Below are positions 18,403 to 28,264 of a stretch of DNA of 64,000 nt, one piece after another. Source of the DNA: an uncultured Roseburia sp. (GTDB taxonomy: Bacteria; Bacillota; Clostridia; Lachnospirales; Lachnospiraceae); NCBI GenBank assembly GCA_945836255.1, contig CAMAKU010000002.1, positions 1 through 64,000 of the forward strand. The letters are read 5' to 3'. A program made the position numbers and the translations under genes. The notes below the pieces were generated by a model. It searched no databases. It saw nothing but the letters and a program-made list of their open reading frames with translations, and was not told the DNA's origin. How positions within the stretch are numbered: position 1 is the stretch's first letter; every line of letters starts with the position of its first letter.

Positions 18403-20502
18403 ATGGATGTAAGTCAATATCTCGACATTTTTATCGACGAAACCAATGGTCACATTCAGACATTGAATGATAATATTATGATTCTTGAAAAAGAACCGGA
18501 GAATAAGGATGTGATCAATGAGATTTTCCGTGCGGCGCACTCACTTAAGGGTATGGCTGGCACCATGGGCTTTAAGAAGATGCAGCGCTTGACCCATGAC
18601 ATGGAAAATGTATTTCAGGAAGTGCGAAATGATAATATCAAGGTGAACAGTAATTTGATCGATATTCTGTTTAATTGCCTGGATGCCATTGAGGAATATC
18701 TTGAGACGGTTAAGGCGACTTCCAACGAAGGCGATAATGGCAATGAAGCATTGATTCAGCAGTTGAATGATTATCTCAGTTCTGGTGGCAGTGCGACGCA
18801 GACCACAGGTGCCGCAGAGGCGGACAAGCCAGAAGTATCGGACGCATCACAGGAGAGTTCTGACGGTAAGACCTATCTTACGATTGATGTGGATGATGTC
18901 TCTTGCAACAAGATCAAAGAAGCGCAGGAAGCAGGCTTACATGTCTATGGAATGACGGTACATATTCAGAAAGAGTGTCTCCTGAAAGCAGCCAGAGCAT
19001 TTCTGGTGTTTAAAGCGATTGAGGATTTTGGCGAGATTCTGGTGTACAATCCCAGTTCCCAGGATATTGAAGACGAGAAGTTTGAATTTGAGTTTAGTCT
19101 GGTGATTGCTTCTGAGCATGATTTGCAGCCTATGGTAGATGCGGTGAAGGCTGTATCAGAGATTGAGGGCGTTGATGCCGGTGAGGTATCTTACGAGCAT
19201 TATCTGGAGAAGACTGACCTTCCGGAAGAGTCGCAGCAAGAGGAAGAGACGAAGCCTGCTGCTAAGAGTTCTGCAGAGCCGGCAAAGACATCTGCCAGCA
19301 AGACCGCATCCAACAATAAGAATGCGAACAACAAGCCGGTAACCGCGAGAACGGTCCGTGTCGATATTGAGAAACTGGATGCCTTGATGAATCAGGTCAG
19401 TGAGTTGATCATTGCAAAGAACAGTCTGGTTGCTATCAGCGACTCAGATCAGAGCGGTGACTACAATACTCAGACCTTCCATGATCAGATCGAATATCTG
19501 GAGAGAATTACAACCAATCTCCATGAGTCTGTTATGAAGGTACGAATGGTTCCCATTGAGAGCGTTGTTAATAAGTTCCCGAGAATGATTCGAGACCTGA
19601 GCCGTAAATTAAATAAGCCTATGGAATTGTATATGTCCGGTGAAGAGACCGAACTTGACCGTACCGTTGTGGATCAGATTGGTGATCCGCTGCAGCATTT
19701 GCTTCGTAATTCTGCCGATCACGGCATTGAATCTCCGGAGGAGAGACGTAAATGCGGCAAGCCGGAGACAGGAAGTATCATTCTCAATGCATTCCAGGAA
19801 GGCAATAATGTCATCATTGAGGTAAAGGATGACGGTGCCGGTATCGATACCGAACGCGTTAAGGCAAAGGCAGTGGAACGTGGACTGGTAACGGAGGAAC
19901 AGGCAGAGAATCTTTCCCAGAAGGAGATCATTGATTTCCTGTTTATGCCGAGTTTTTCTATGGCAAAGAAGATTACTGATATCTCAGGACGTGGCGTTGG
20001 ACTGGATGTAGTAAAGTCTAACATCGAGGCATTAGGCGGCGATGTTACCGTTAAGAGTGTTAAGGGAACCGGAACGACGTTTATTGTTCGCTTGCCGTTG
20101 ACGCTTGCTATTATTCAGGCATTGATGGTAGAAGTGCGTGACGAAAAATATGCCATTGCGCTGGGATCTATTCAGAATATTGAGAGTATTCCGGTGGGTG
20201 ATATTAAGTATGTACAGGCGGAAGAAGTCATCCACTTAAGAGGTCTGGTGATTCCGCTGATTCGTCTGGATCAGTTGCTTGACTCCGCACCTAAGGAGGA
20301 GGAACCGGAGACGTTGACTGTGGTCATTGTCAAGAAGGGCGACAGTTATGCAGGACTAGTTGTTGACAATTTGATCGGTCAGCAGGAAATCGTTATTAAG
20401 TCTCTTGGTAAGTGCATCGATAACAATAAGATCATCAGTGGTGCGACCATTCTTGGTGATGGTGAAGTGGCCCTGATTCTCGATGTGAATGCAATCTTTT
20501 AG
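18403..20502 (+). CDS. cheA: Chemotaxis histidine kinase CheA
   Basis: HPt 'IFRAAHSLKGMAGTMGF', 'HLLRNSADHGIESPEER', 'DDGAGID', 'GRGVGLDVVKSNIEALGG', CheW-like C-term. Confidence 0.97.
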   Translation: MDVSQYLDIFIDETNGHIQTLNDNIMILEKEPENKDVINEIFRAAHSLKGMAGTMGFKKMQRLTHDMENVFQEVRNDNIKVNSNLIDILFNCLDAIEEYLETVKATSNEGDNGNEALIQQLNDYLSSGGSATQTTGAAEADKPEVSDASQESSDGKTYLTIDVDDVSCNKIKEAQEAGLHVYGMTVHIQKECLLKAARAFLVFKAIEDFGEILVYNPSSQDIEDEKFEFEFSLVIASEHDLQPMVDAVKAVSEIEGVDAGEVSYEHYLEKTDLPEESQQEEETKPAAKSSAEPAKTSASKTASNNKNANNKPVTARTVRVDIEKLDALMNQVSELIIAKNSLVAISDSDQSGDYNTQTFHDQIEYLERITTNLHESVMKVRMVPIESVVNKFPRMIRDLSRKLNKPMELYMSGEETELDRTVVDQIGDPLQHLLRNSADHGIESPEERRKCGKPETGSIILNAFQEGNNVIIEVKDDGAGIDTERVKAKAVERGLVTEEQAENLSQKEIIDFLFMPSFSMAKKITDISGRGVGLDVVKSNIEALGGDVTVKSVKGTGTTFIVRLPLTLAIIQALMVEVRDEKYAIALGSIQNIESIPVGDIKYVQAEEVIHLRGLVIPLIRLDQLLDSAPKEEEPETLTVVIVKKGDSYAGLVVDNLIGQQEIVIKSLGKCIDNNKIISGATILGDGEVALILDVNAIF

Positions 20503-20520
20503 TTTGGGAGGTAAAGTGTC

Positions 20521-20991
20521 ATGAAAGACGAATACGGATTGGACGTTGTTGAAAAAGAAAAAGTGCAGTACATTGTAGTATCTATTGGCAATGAACATTA
20601 CGGACTGGATATTTCTTACGTGGATAATATTGTTCGCATGTGTAAGATTACCCGGGTGCCAAAGGCACCGTTCCATTATATCGGCATTATCAATATCCGT
20701 GGTGAAGTGGTACCACTGATGAGTCTGCGCCGCAAGATGGGATTGGAAGACGATACGTTTACGGACATTTCCCGTATCATTATCTTAAAGACAGAGGAAC
20801 AGGGACTGGTAGGCGTGGTCGTGGACGAAGTGAAGGAAGTTATTGCGTTGACGGAAGATGACATTGACCGTAATGCGCAGAATTCACAGGGAGACAAGCA
20901 GAACTATATTAACGGTATCGGAAAGAACGGAGATGAATTAATCTCTATTCTGGAACTTTCAGCCATCCTGGAGGAAGGCACAATGTCGTGA
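20521..20991 (+). CDS. cheW: Chemotaxis coupling protein CheW
   Basis: 'QYIVVSIGNEHYGLDISYVDNIVRMCKITRVPKAPFHYIGIINIRGEVVPLMSLRRKMGL'. Confidence 0.95.
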   Translation: MKDEYGLDVVEKEKVQYIVVSIGNEHYGLDISYVDNIVRMCKITRVPKAPFHYIGIINIRGEVVPLMSLRRKMGLEDDTFTDISRIIILKTEEQGLVGVVVDEVKEVIALTEDDIDRNAQNSQGDKQNYINGIGKNGDELISILELSAILEEGTMS

Positions 20992-21004
20992 TTTGGAGGA
21001 CGAT

Positions 21005-21619
21005 ATGATCAGTTTACAGGAAGTAAATGAAAAGTATCTCGATGTATTGACCGAGATTGGTAATATCGGTGCCGGCAACGCTACTACAGCGATTGCTGAT
21101 ATGTTAGGACTTCGTATTGATATGAACGTGCCACAGGTGCAATTCCTTCCGGTGGAGGAGATTGGCACTTCCATTGGTGCGGAAGATGAAGTGATTGTCG
21201 GCATTATGCTAGGTGTAGGCAGTGATATTGACGGAAGTATGATGTTTTTGATGGATATGAATTCGGCCCATCATATTATTAACCGTTTGATGATGCGCCC
21301 GGATGACTATATGGAAGATTTTGACGAGATGGATCTTTCTGCTGTCAAGGAGGTCGGCAATATTATTGCAGGCTCTTATTTGTCAGCATTATCCGGTTTG
21401 ACAGGCTTGACCATTACGCCAACGGTGCCGTTTGTGGCAGTGGATATGGCGGCTGCAATCCTTAGCGTACCGGCGATTCAGTTTGGTATGTTTGGTGACA
21501 ATGCATTGATGATTAAGACAGAGTTTAGTGACGAAATGAAGATTAACGGCTATTTTATTCTTATGCCGGAAGAAGAGTCATATGAGAAAATCTTATCTTC
21601 GCTAGGTTTGCCGGTTTAG
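21005..21619 (+). CDS. cheC: CheY-P phosphatase CheC
   Basis: Two phosphatase motifs: 'LTEIGNIGAGNATTAIADML', 'AVKEVGNIIAGSYLSALSGLTG'. ATG 21005 follows ggagg; ORF track start 20993 is TTG. Confidence 0.94.
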   Translation: MISLQEVNEKYLDVLTEIGNIGAGNATTAIADMLGLRIDMNVPQVQFLPVEEIGTSIGAEDEVIVGIMLGVGSDIDGSMMFLMDMNSAHHIINRLMMRPDDYMEDFDEMDLSAVKEVGNIIAGSYLSALSGLTGLTITPTVPFVAVDMAAAILSVPAIQFGMFGDNALMIKTEFSDEMKINGYFILMPEEESYEKILSSLGLPV

Positions 21620-21622
21620 GGG

Positions 21623-22117
21623 ATGTATATGGGACAAGTAATAAAGGTTGGTATGGCAGATCTTAATATCTGCAAGGCACCGGATGTTCTGACGACGATT
21701 GGTCTGGGATCGTGTATCGGAATTGCATTGTATGATCCGGTAACGAAAATCAGTGGCCTTGCACATATTATGCTACCAGATAGTACACAAATCAGAAACA
21801 ATTCTAATATTGCCAAATTTGCCGACACAGGAATACAGAAGTTATATGATGATATGATCAAAGCCGGTGCCAATCGCACGAAGATTGTCGCCAAGATAGC
21901 CGGCGGTGCCAAGATGTTTGAATTGAGCAACGCCGGAACGCAGGGGATTAATATCGGAGAAAAAAATGCAATCGCTTCCAGAGAGAAGTTGAAATCACTG
22001 GGGATTCCGCTGATTGCCGAAGATACCGGTCTTAATTTTGGTCGGACAGTGGAATTATACAGCGAGACAGGACAATTTTTGATCAAGGCTGTGGGTAAGC
22101 AGGAAAAGTATATCTAG
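21623..22117 (+). CDS. cheD: Chemoreceptor glutamine deamidase CheD
   Basis: 'GLGSCIGIALYDPVTKISGLAHIMLPDS' (Cys/His active site). Confidence 0.94.
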   Translation: MYMGQVIKVGMADLNICKAPDVLTTIGLGSCIGIALYDPVTKISGLAHIMLPDSTQIRNNSNIAKFADTGIQKLYDDMIKAGANRTKIVAKIAGGAKMFELSNAGTQGINIGEKNAIASREKLKSLGIPLIAEDTGLNFGRTVELYSETGQFLIKAVGKQEKYI

Positions 22118-22125
22118 GAGGGCTT

Positions 22126-22398
22126 ATGAATACAAAACCGATTCCTATCATTATTACGTTGCTTGCCGCAGGCATCTCCTGTCTGGTATCGGCGATACAG
22201 GGCGTATCTTTTGGGATTTATACCAAGCGTCTGATCATTACAGTGGTTTGTTTTGCTGTGATCGGAATTGTGGTTCGAGTGGTTTTGGAACGCTCATTTG
22301 CGGTCATGGAACCGGAACCGGAGGATGAAGAACAGGAAGTCGAGGAAGACGAGAGTACCTTAGAAGATGTTCATTCTGGAGAAGAACAGGAAGAGTAA
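22126..22398 (+). CDS. Small membrane protein with acidic tail, unknown function
   Basis: Two hydrophobic segments then an acidic tail 'EPEPEDEEQEVEEDESTLEDVHSGEEQEE'; coupled between cheD and fliA with RBS aggaggg. Confidence 0.75.
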   Translation: MNTKPIPIIITLLAAGISCLVSAIQGVSFGIYTKRLIITVVCFAVIGIVVRVVLERSFAVMEPEPEDEEQEVEEDESTLEDVHSGEEQEE

Positions 22399-22418
22399 AT
22401 TAACGTCGGGGGCACAGG

Positions 22419-23189
22419 ATGAAGACGGTTGACAAGGACAAACTATGGGATTCTTATCGAAAGAAGCCAACACCGGAAATCAGAGAACAGATTATTATTG
22501 AATATGCACCACTGGTCAAGGTCGTTGCAGGACGCCTGAGTATCTATCTTGGCAGTAATGTGGAATTCGATGATCTGGTTAGTTATGGCGTGTTTGGATT
22601 GATTGATGCCATAGATAAGTTTGATTTGGATAAAGATGTTAAATTTGAGACCTACGCGAGCCTTCGCATACGTGGTTCGATTTTAGATCAGATTCGTAAA
22701 ATGGATTGGATTCCGCGGACGGTCAGACAAAAGCAGAAAAAGATTGACGAAGCCATCAAATCCGTGGAGATGCGGACGGGGAAGACGGCCACGGATGAGG
22801 AGATTGCGGAGGAACTGGGATTAAGTGACGGAGAACTGCTGGATTGGCAGTCGCAGTTAAAAGTTACGAATGTGATTTCCCTGAATGAATTTGTGGAGCA
22901 GGGAGCAGAACCGGTGATGGATGCCCACCGCAATTCGCATTTTATTCAGCCGGAGGAGATGATTTCCCAGCAGGAATTAAAGAAAATGCTGGGTGAAGCG
23001 TTGGAAACGCTGACGGAGAAGGAACGCAAAGTTGTTTTAATGTATTATTACGAAGATATGACGCTCAAGGAAATCAGTGCAGTTCTGGAAGTGTCAGAAT
23101 CTCGTGTCTCGCAATTGCACACAAAGGCGATTGCGAAGATGCGTAAACGTATGGGCAACTATCTTGGGATATTGACAAATAATGATTAA
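22419..23189 (+). CDS. fliA: Flagellar sigma factor FliA/SigD (sigma-28)
   Basis: 'IIIEYAPLVKVVAGRLSIYLGSNVEFDDLVSYGVFGLIDAIDKFD' region 2; 'LKEISAVLEVSESRVSQLHTKAIAKMRKRM' region 4. Confidence 0.96.
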   Translation: MKTVDKDKLWDSYRKKPTPEIREQIIIEYAPLVKVVAGRLSIYLGSNVEFDDLVSYGVFGLIDAIDKFDLDKDVKFETYASLRIRGSILDQIRKMDWIPRTVRQKQKKIDEAIKSVEMRTGKTATDEEIAEELGLSDGELLDWQSQLKVTNVISLNEFVEQGAEPVMDAHRNSHFIQPEEMISQQELKKMLGEALETLTEKERKVVLMYYYEDMTLKEISAVLEVSESRVSQLHTKAIAKMRKRMGNYLGILTNND

Positions 23190-23199
23190 GGGGGATGAA

Positions 23200-24798
23200 A
23201 TGGAGCAAAAAAACGGTTATTTTAGACTGCGTTGGGAAGAACAGATGGCAGTCTGTCAAATTTTTGCACCGAAAGACGATGGCGTGCCGGTTTCTTACAA
23301 GGAACTGGCTTCTTTTTTAAACAACCATGGGATTGAAGGATATAAAGAGGCAGAACTGGTTCAGGCGATTCGCAGCAATCAGGACTGCCAGGTGAATCTG
23401 ACACAGGGCGATGGAATTGAGTTCGCAGAGTCACTGGAACTACAGTGCTCGCTGGACAAGATGAAGATCACCGGTGTATTTTATCCACCCACAGAAAAGG
23501 GAAGTCTGATGAATGCACAGGATATTGAGGCTTTTTTGCGGGGAAAAGGGGTCCGCTTTGGGGTGCAGGATGATGTTATTGAAGCGTTTCTGGAACATCA
23601 CATTTACAATACCCCACTGGTATTGGCGGAAGGAAAGCAGCCGGTGCATGGTCGAGATGCGCGGATTGAATATTATTTTAATACGAATCCATCCCTGAAG
23701 CCAAAGCACAACGAGGATGGCTCCGTGGATTATCACGCATTGAATACCATCTGTGCCGTGGAAAAAGGTGACAAACTTGCCACCTTGTATCCGATGGATC
23801 AAGGTGAGCCGGGCATGGATGTATTTGGCAAGGCGATCCCACCCAGAACTGTCAAGAATCGCGTACTGGAATATGGAAGAAATATTACGGTGTCAGAGGA
23901 TGGTCTGAATCTGTATTCCGATGTGACGGGGCATGTATCACTGACGGATGGAAAGGTATTTGTCTCTGATGTCTATGAAGTGCCGGCTGATGTGGATACG
24001 ACCACCGGAGATATTGATTATGCGGGCAGTGTTCATATCCGAGGCAATGTCCGGGGCGGATTCACAGTGATTGCCAAAGACGATATTGTGGTTGAAGGTA
24101 GTGTGGAAGATGCCATGTTGCAGGCAGGCGGCGATATTATTGTAAAGTGTGGTATCCAAGGTATGCAGCGGGGGATTCTGGAAGCTCAGGGCAACGTGGT
24201 TACCAAGTATATCGAGAATGCTAAGGTGTTTGCCGGTGGATACGTGGAGACCGGTTCCATTATTTACAGTGAAGTTGGTGCGGGGGAAGATATTATTGTG
24301 GCTGAGAAAAAGGGCTTCATTAACGGTGGCGTGATTCGTGCCGGCGGCAAGGTGGAGGCCAACAGTATCGGTTCTGCTATGGGGGCAAGTACCACGATTG
24401 AAGTGGGAATCCAGCCGGAACAAAAAGAACGATATAACCAGTTGCAAAAGGAGATCGAGGCATCCAAGCAGGGTATCGCCAAAATCCAGCCGGTGGTGGA
24501 AAAATATATGCAGTTTATCAAGACGGGACAGGAACTTGACCCGAAACATAAAACCTATTTTAACCAGTTGTTGGCGCAACTTAAGCAGATGAAGCAGGAA
24601 CTGGAAGAGAACCAGAAAGAGTATGAGAGTCTGCATCAGAATATGTTAGTGGGAACCCATGCAAAAGTGTCGGTACACAAAGATATCTATCCCGGCACCA
24701 TTGTAACCATTTCGGATGCCTCCTATACCTTGAAGGACAAGCGTTCCTTCTGTTGCCTGGAGCGCAAAAACGGGGAGATTGTAATCTCTAATCTTTAA
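23200..24798 (+). CDS. DUF342 (FapA-type) protein
   Basis: 'DARIEYYFNTNPSLKPKHNEDGSVDYHALNTICAVEKGDKLATLYPMDQGEPGMDVFGKAIPPR', then beta-helical Gly-rich repeats and C-terminal coiled coil. ATG 23200 has RBS 'aaggggg'. Confidence 0.9.
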   Translation: MEQKNGYFRLRWEEQMAVCQIFAPKDDGVPVSYKELASFLNNHGIEGYKEAELVQAIRSNQDCQVNLTQGDGIEFAESLELQCSLDKMKITGVFYPPTEKGSLMNAQDIEAFLRGKGVRFGVQDDVIEAFLEHHIYNTPLVLAEGKQPVHGRDARIEYYFNTNPSLKPKHNEDGSVDYHALNTICAVEKGDKLATLYPMDQGEPGMDVFGKAIPPRTVKNRVLEYGRNITVSEDGLNLYSDVTGHVSLTDGKVFVSDVYEVPADVDTTTGDIDYAGSVHIRGNVRGGFTVIAKDDIVVEGSVEDAMLQAGGDIIVKCGIQGMQRGILEAQGNVVTKYIENAKVFAGGYVETGSIIYSEVGAGEDIIVAEKKGFINGGVIRAGGKVEANSIGSAMGASTTIEVGIQPEQKERYNQLQKEIEASKQGIAKIQPVVEKYMQFIKTGQELDPKHKTYFNQLLAQLKQMKQELEENQKEYESLHQNMLVGTHAKVSVHKDIYPGTIVTISDASYTLKDKRSFCCLERKNGEIVISNL

Positions 24799-24811
24799 GG
24801 AGGTGCCTGCT

Positions 24812-25135
24812 ATGACGATTCGTCCGGTTGATTTCAATGGAATGATCCAAAATACGCACGAAGCCGCAACCGCAAAGACCAATGAGGACCACAAGGCTGT
24901 TTTGCAACAACAGAATGTACAAGCGGCTGTGGTACGGGAAGAACAGTCGGCCAGTTCTACGGTCAGACAGATGGAGGAGTCCCAACAGCATGAATATAAT
25001 TACGAAGACGGGGACGGGGATGGCACCGGTTATGATGGGCGCGGGAGAAAACGCCCCAAAAAGAAAAAACAACTGGATGGGGATGGCACGGTTCGCATCA
25101 AAAACGGACAGCCTTCTTTCGATGTAAAGATATAA
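24812..25135 (+). CDS. Hypothetical low-complexity protein of flagellar locus
   Basis: RBS aaggagg before ATG 24812; C-term 'DGDGDGTGYDGRGRKRPKKKKQLDGDGTVRIKNGQPSFDVKI'. Confidence 0.7.
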   Translation: MTIRPVDFNGMIQNTHEAATAKTNEDHKAVLQQQNVQAAVVREEQSASSTVRQMEESQQHEYNYEDGDGDGTGYDGRGRKRPKKKKQLDGDGTVRIKNGQPSFDVKI

Positions 25136-25148
25136 GTAAGGAGTAGAT

Positions 25149-25841
25149 ATGACGGGATTACAGATTGCATTGATCTTAATTGGCGCAGTATGTATTATTG
25201 GCAGTTTCTTCATTTCGGAGAAACTGTCTTCTTCCGATTTGGAAGAAATGCAGAAGATGAGTGAAAAAGAACTCAAAGTGATTCTAGATACCGAAATGCA
25301 GAAAGCCTCATCGGATATGGAAGACCGTATTCAGTCGAAGGTGGATGACATGATGGATGATCTGGAGCGTAAAGGAGAGAAAGAGACCAACGAAAAGATC
25401 ATGGCGATCAGTGAGTATTCGGACACGGTTTTAAATGCGATGAATAAATCACATGACGAAATTGTCTTCTTATACGATATGCTTAACGACAAACAGGAAA
25501 AGGTCAGTGAACTGACAAAGGAATTGCAGTTGATGCAGTCGGCCGTAACCCAGATGGAGCAGTTGCTGGATGATAAGATTGCACTGGTGGAGGAACAGTC
25601 GGCCGGACAGGTAGAACTGGCATACGAGGAGGAACAGCGGGAAGCAGATCCGACGCTGGAAGATGCCTTCAAGACTCAGTTGACCGATGCGATGGACAAG
25701 GAAGACAGCCGGGATAATAGCGAGATTCTTCAGTTATATAAAGAAGGCGTCAGTGAAGTGGAGATCGCAAAAAAATTAGGCCGTGGTCTCGGGGAAATCA
25801 AACTGGTTCTGGGGCTGTTTGGTGAGGAGCAGAACGAATGA
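25149..25841 (+). CDS. DUF6115-like membrane-anchored coiled-coil protein
   Basis: N-terminal TM, long coiled coil, C-terminal HTH-like 'ILQLYKEGVSEVEIAKKLGRGLGEIKLVLGLF'. Confidence 0.72.
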   Translation: MTGLQIALILIGAVCIIGSFFISEKLSSSDLEEMQKMSEKELKVILDTEMQKASSDMEDRIQSKVDDMMDDLERKGEKETNEKIMAISEYSDTVLNAMNKSHDEIVFLYDMLNDKQEKVSELTKELQLMQSAVTQMEQLLDDKIALVEEQSAGQVELAYEEEQREADPTLEDAFKTQLTDAMDKEDSRDNSEILQLYKEGVSEVEIAKKLGRGLGEIKLVLGLFGEEQNE

Positions 25842-26335
25842 AACTAAAATATTATTTGCGGGGAGCAGGTGTTGGTGTGCTTGTTACCACCATCATTTTC
25901 TCTATTGCATTCGCGTTTTATGAGCCACAATTATCAAAAGAAGAGATTATCCAACAGGCATCCGCATTGGGCATGGTAATGCCGGAGGAGGAAAAGGACG
26001 GCAGTGGAACGGCAAGCGATTGGAAGAATCTGCAAGAAGATGATACGACGAGTGATGGAGATGAGGATTCTGGCAATGATACCAGTCAGGAAAATGCACA
26101 GTCGATTGAGCAGGTGGAATTCACCGTCGCAGCCGGAGATACTTCTGCAGTGGTAGCGCAACGTCTTCAGGAGATGGGATTGGTGGATGACGGTTCGTCC
26201 TTCGATCATTATCTGGCCGATCAGGATATGGACAATGCCCTTCTGCCCGGAACATACACCATTCCCAAAGGCAGTTCTTATCTGGAGATTGCACAGGTGT
26301 TGACAACGAAGCAGACAGCACCGACAGAGCAATAA
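25838..26335 (+). CDS. Short membrane protein with MltG/YceG-like N-terminal domain, lacking the catalytic domain
   Basis: TM plus 'VEFTVAAGDTSAVVAQRLQEMGLVDDGSSFDHYLADQDMDNALLPGTYTIPKGSSYLEIAQVLTTK'; overlaps upstream stop (ATGA). Confidence 0.72.
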   Translation: MKLKYYLRGAGVGVLVTTIIFSIAFAFYEPQLSKEEIIQQASALGMVMPEEEKDGSGTASDWKNLQEDDTTSDGDEDSGNDTSQENAQSIEQVEFTVAAGDTSAVVAQRLQEMGLVDDGSSFDHYLADQDMDNALLPGTYTIPKGSSYLEIAQVLTTKQTAPTEQ

Positions 26336-26342
26336 AAAGTGA

Positions 26343-26371
26343 TTGCGTTTTCCCATATGCTGTGATATAAT
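26343..26371 (+). promoter_or_regulatory. sigma-A promoter of rpsB
   Basis: TTGCGT (26343-26348), 17 bp, TATAAT (26366-26371). Confidence 0.65.
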
Positions 26372-26394
26372 TGTCAACGGCTCAAAATTAATCA

Positions 26395-26454
26395 CACATA
26401 AGGATTGGCAGAGTGGTGCCTATGATCAGGTCTTATGCCAAGTTGAATTATGTG
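26395..26454 (+). promoter_or_regulatory. Structured rpsB 5' leader with mutually exclusive pairings
   Basis: CACATAA/TTATGTG (26395-26401/26448-26454) with TTGGCA/TGCCAA (26405-26410/26436-26441), competing with CATAAG/CTTATG (26397-26402/26432-26437). Confidence 0.5.
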
Positions 26455-26480
26455 GAAGTAAATAACCAGGAGGTAAGAAA

Positions 26481-27215
26481 ATGAGTGTTATTTCAATGAA
26501 GCAGTTATTAGAGGCAGGTGTTCATTTCGGACATCAGACAAGAAGATGGAACCCTAAGATGGCTCCATACATCTACACCGAGAGAAATGGTATCTATATC
26601 ATTGATCTTCAGAAGTCTGTTGGCAAGGTGGATGAGGCATATGATGCCGTATTCGATATTGCTGAGCAGGGTGGCATCATTCTTTTCGTTGGTACGAAGA
26701 AGCAGGCACAGGATGCAATCAAGCAGGAAGCTGAGCGTTGCGGAATGTACTATGTCAATGAGAGATGGCTTGGGGGTATGCTGACCAACTTCAAGACAAT
26801 CGAGAGCAGAATTGCCAGATTAAAAGAGATCGAGGCAATGGAAGAAGATGGTACGTTTGATGTTCTTCCGAAGAAGGAAGTGACCAACCTCAAGAAAGAA
26901 TTAGAGAAATTAGAGAAGAACCTTGGCGGTATCAAGGATATGGGAAGAATCCCGGATGCTATCTTTATCGTAGATCCGAAGAAGGAGAGAATCTGCGTGC
27001 AGGAAGCGCATGCACTGGGTATTCCGTTAATCGGTATTGCAGATACCAACTGTGATCCGGAGGAGTTGGATTATGTTATTCCGGGTAATGATGACGCAAT
27101 CCGCGCTGTCAAGTTGATCGTTGGTAAGATGGCAGATGCTGTGATCGAGGCAAAGCAGGGTACTGTGGAAGTAGATCAGGAGACTGAGGAAGTAGAAGAA
27201 GTCGAAGAAGCATAA
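26481..27215 (+). CDS. rpsB: 30S ribosomal protein S2
   Basis: '[47 protein letters not shown]'. Confidence 0.98.
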   Translation: MSVISMKQLLEAGVHFGHQTRRWNPKMAPYIYTERNGIYIIDLQKSVGKVDEAYDAVFDIAEQGGIILFVGTKKQAQDAIKQEAERCGMYYVNERWLGGMLTNFKTIESRIARLKEIEAMEEDGTFDVLPKKEVTNLKKELEKLEKNLGGIKDMGRIPDAIFIVDPKKERICVQEAHALGIPLIGIADTNCDPEELDYVIPGNDDAIRAVKLIVGKMADAVIEAKQGTVEVDQETEEVEEVEEA

Positions 27216-27239
27216 TTAAGTGATTTGGAGGATAGGATA

Positions 27240-28172
27240 ATGGCTATTACAGCAGCTATGGTAAAAGAACTGCGTGAACTAACCGGCGCAGGTATGATGG
27301 ATTGTAAGAAGGCTCTGGGCGAGACTGACGGCGATATGGATGCTGCAGTTGAGTTCCTGAGAAAGAATGGACAGGCAAAGGCAGAAAAGAAGGCTGGACG
27401 TATTGCAGCAGAAGGTCTCTGCCGTGTTGTTGTAGATGGCAATAAGGCCGCTGTTGTTGAAGTGAACTCAGAGACAGACTTTGTTGCCAAGAATGCTGAT
27501 TTCCAGGCATATGTTGAGGCAGTTGCTAATCAGGCACTCCAGACAGAAGCCGCTGATATTGATGCATTCCTTGCAGAGACGTGGAATCTTGACACTTCTA
27601 AGACAGTCAAAGAGGCTCTGACAGAGAAGATTGCTGTCATCGGCGAGAATCTGACCATTCGTCGTTTTGCCAAGGTTGAGGCTGACAATGGATTTGTTGT
27701 TTCTTATGTTCATGGTGGCGGTAGAATCGGTGTTATTGTTAAGGCTGAGTGTGCTACGGTGAATGATGCTGCAAAAGAGGCTTGCACCAATATTGCAATG
27801 CAGATTGCTGCACTGAATCCGAAGTACATTGCAGACGAAGATGTGGATGCTGAATTCCTTGCGAAGGAAGAGGAGATTATCCGTGCACAGATCGCTAACG
27901 ATCCGAAGGAGTCTTCTAAGCCGGAGAAGGTAATCGAAGGCATGGTTAAGGGACGTCTGAACAAGGAACTCAAAGAAGTATGTCTGTTGGATCAGGTATA
28001 TGTTAAGGCAGAAGACGGCAAGCAGTCTGTAGCCAAGTATCTGGAGCAGGTTTCTAAGGAAATCGGCACAACGCTTAAGATTGCAGAGTTTGTACGTTTC
28101 GAGACAGGCGAAGGAATCGAGAAGAAGGAAGAGAACTTCGCAGAGGAAGTTGCAAAGCAGATGAATATGTAA
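27240..28172 (+). CDS. tsf: Elongation factor Ts
   Basis: 'MAITAAMVKELRELTGAGMMDCKKAL...'; ATG 27240 after ggaggata. Confidence 0.97.
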   Translation: MAITAAMVKELRELTGAGMMDCKKALGETDGDMDAAVEFLRKNGQAKAEKKAGRIAAEGLCRVVVDGNKAAVVEVNSETDFVAKNADFQAYVEAVANQALQTEAADIDAFLAETWNLDTSKTVKEALTEKIAVIGENLTIRRFAKVEADNGFVVSYVHGGGRIGVIVKAECATVNDAAKEACTNIAMQIAALNPKYIADEDVDAEFLAKEEEIIRAQIANDPKESSKPEKVIEGMVKGRLNKELKEVCLLDQVYVKAEDGKQSVAKYLEQVSKEIGTTLKIAEFVRFETGEGIEKKEENFAEEVAKQMNM

Positions 28173-28203
28173 ATTGCATTGATGCAATATTTCATGTGAT
28201 ACG

Positions 28204-28245
28204 AATGCCTTGGCTACAGTAGGATGCTGTGCCAGGGCATTTTTT
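28204..28245 (+). terminator. Intrinsic terminator after tsf
   Basis: AATGCCTTGGC...GCCAGGGCATTTTTT. Confidence 0.75.
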
Positions 28246-28264
28246 AAGAAAAAAGGTGTGTAAA

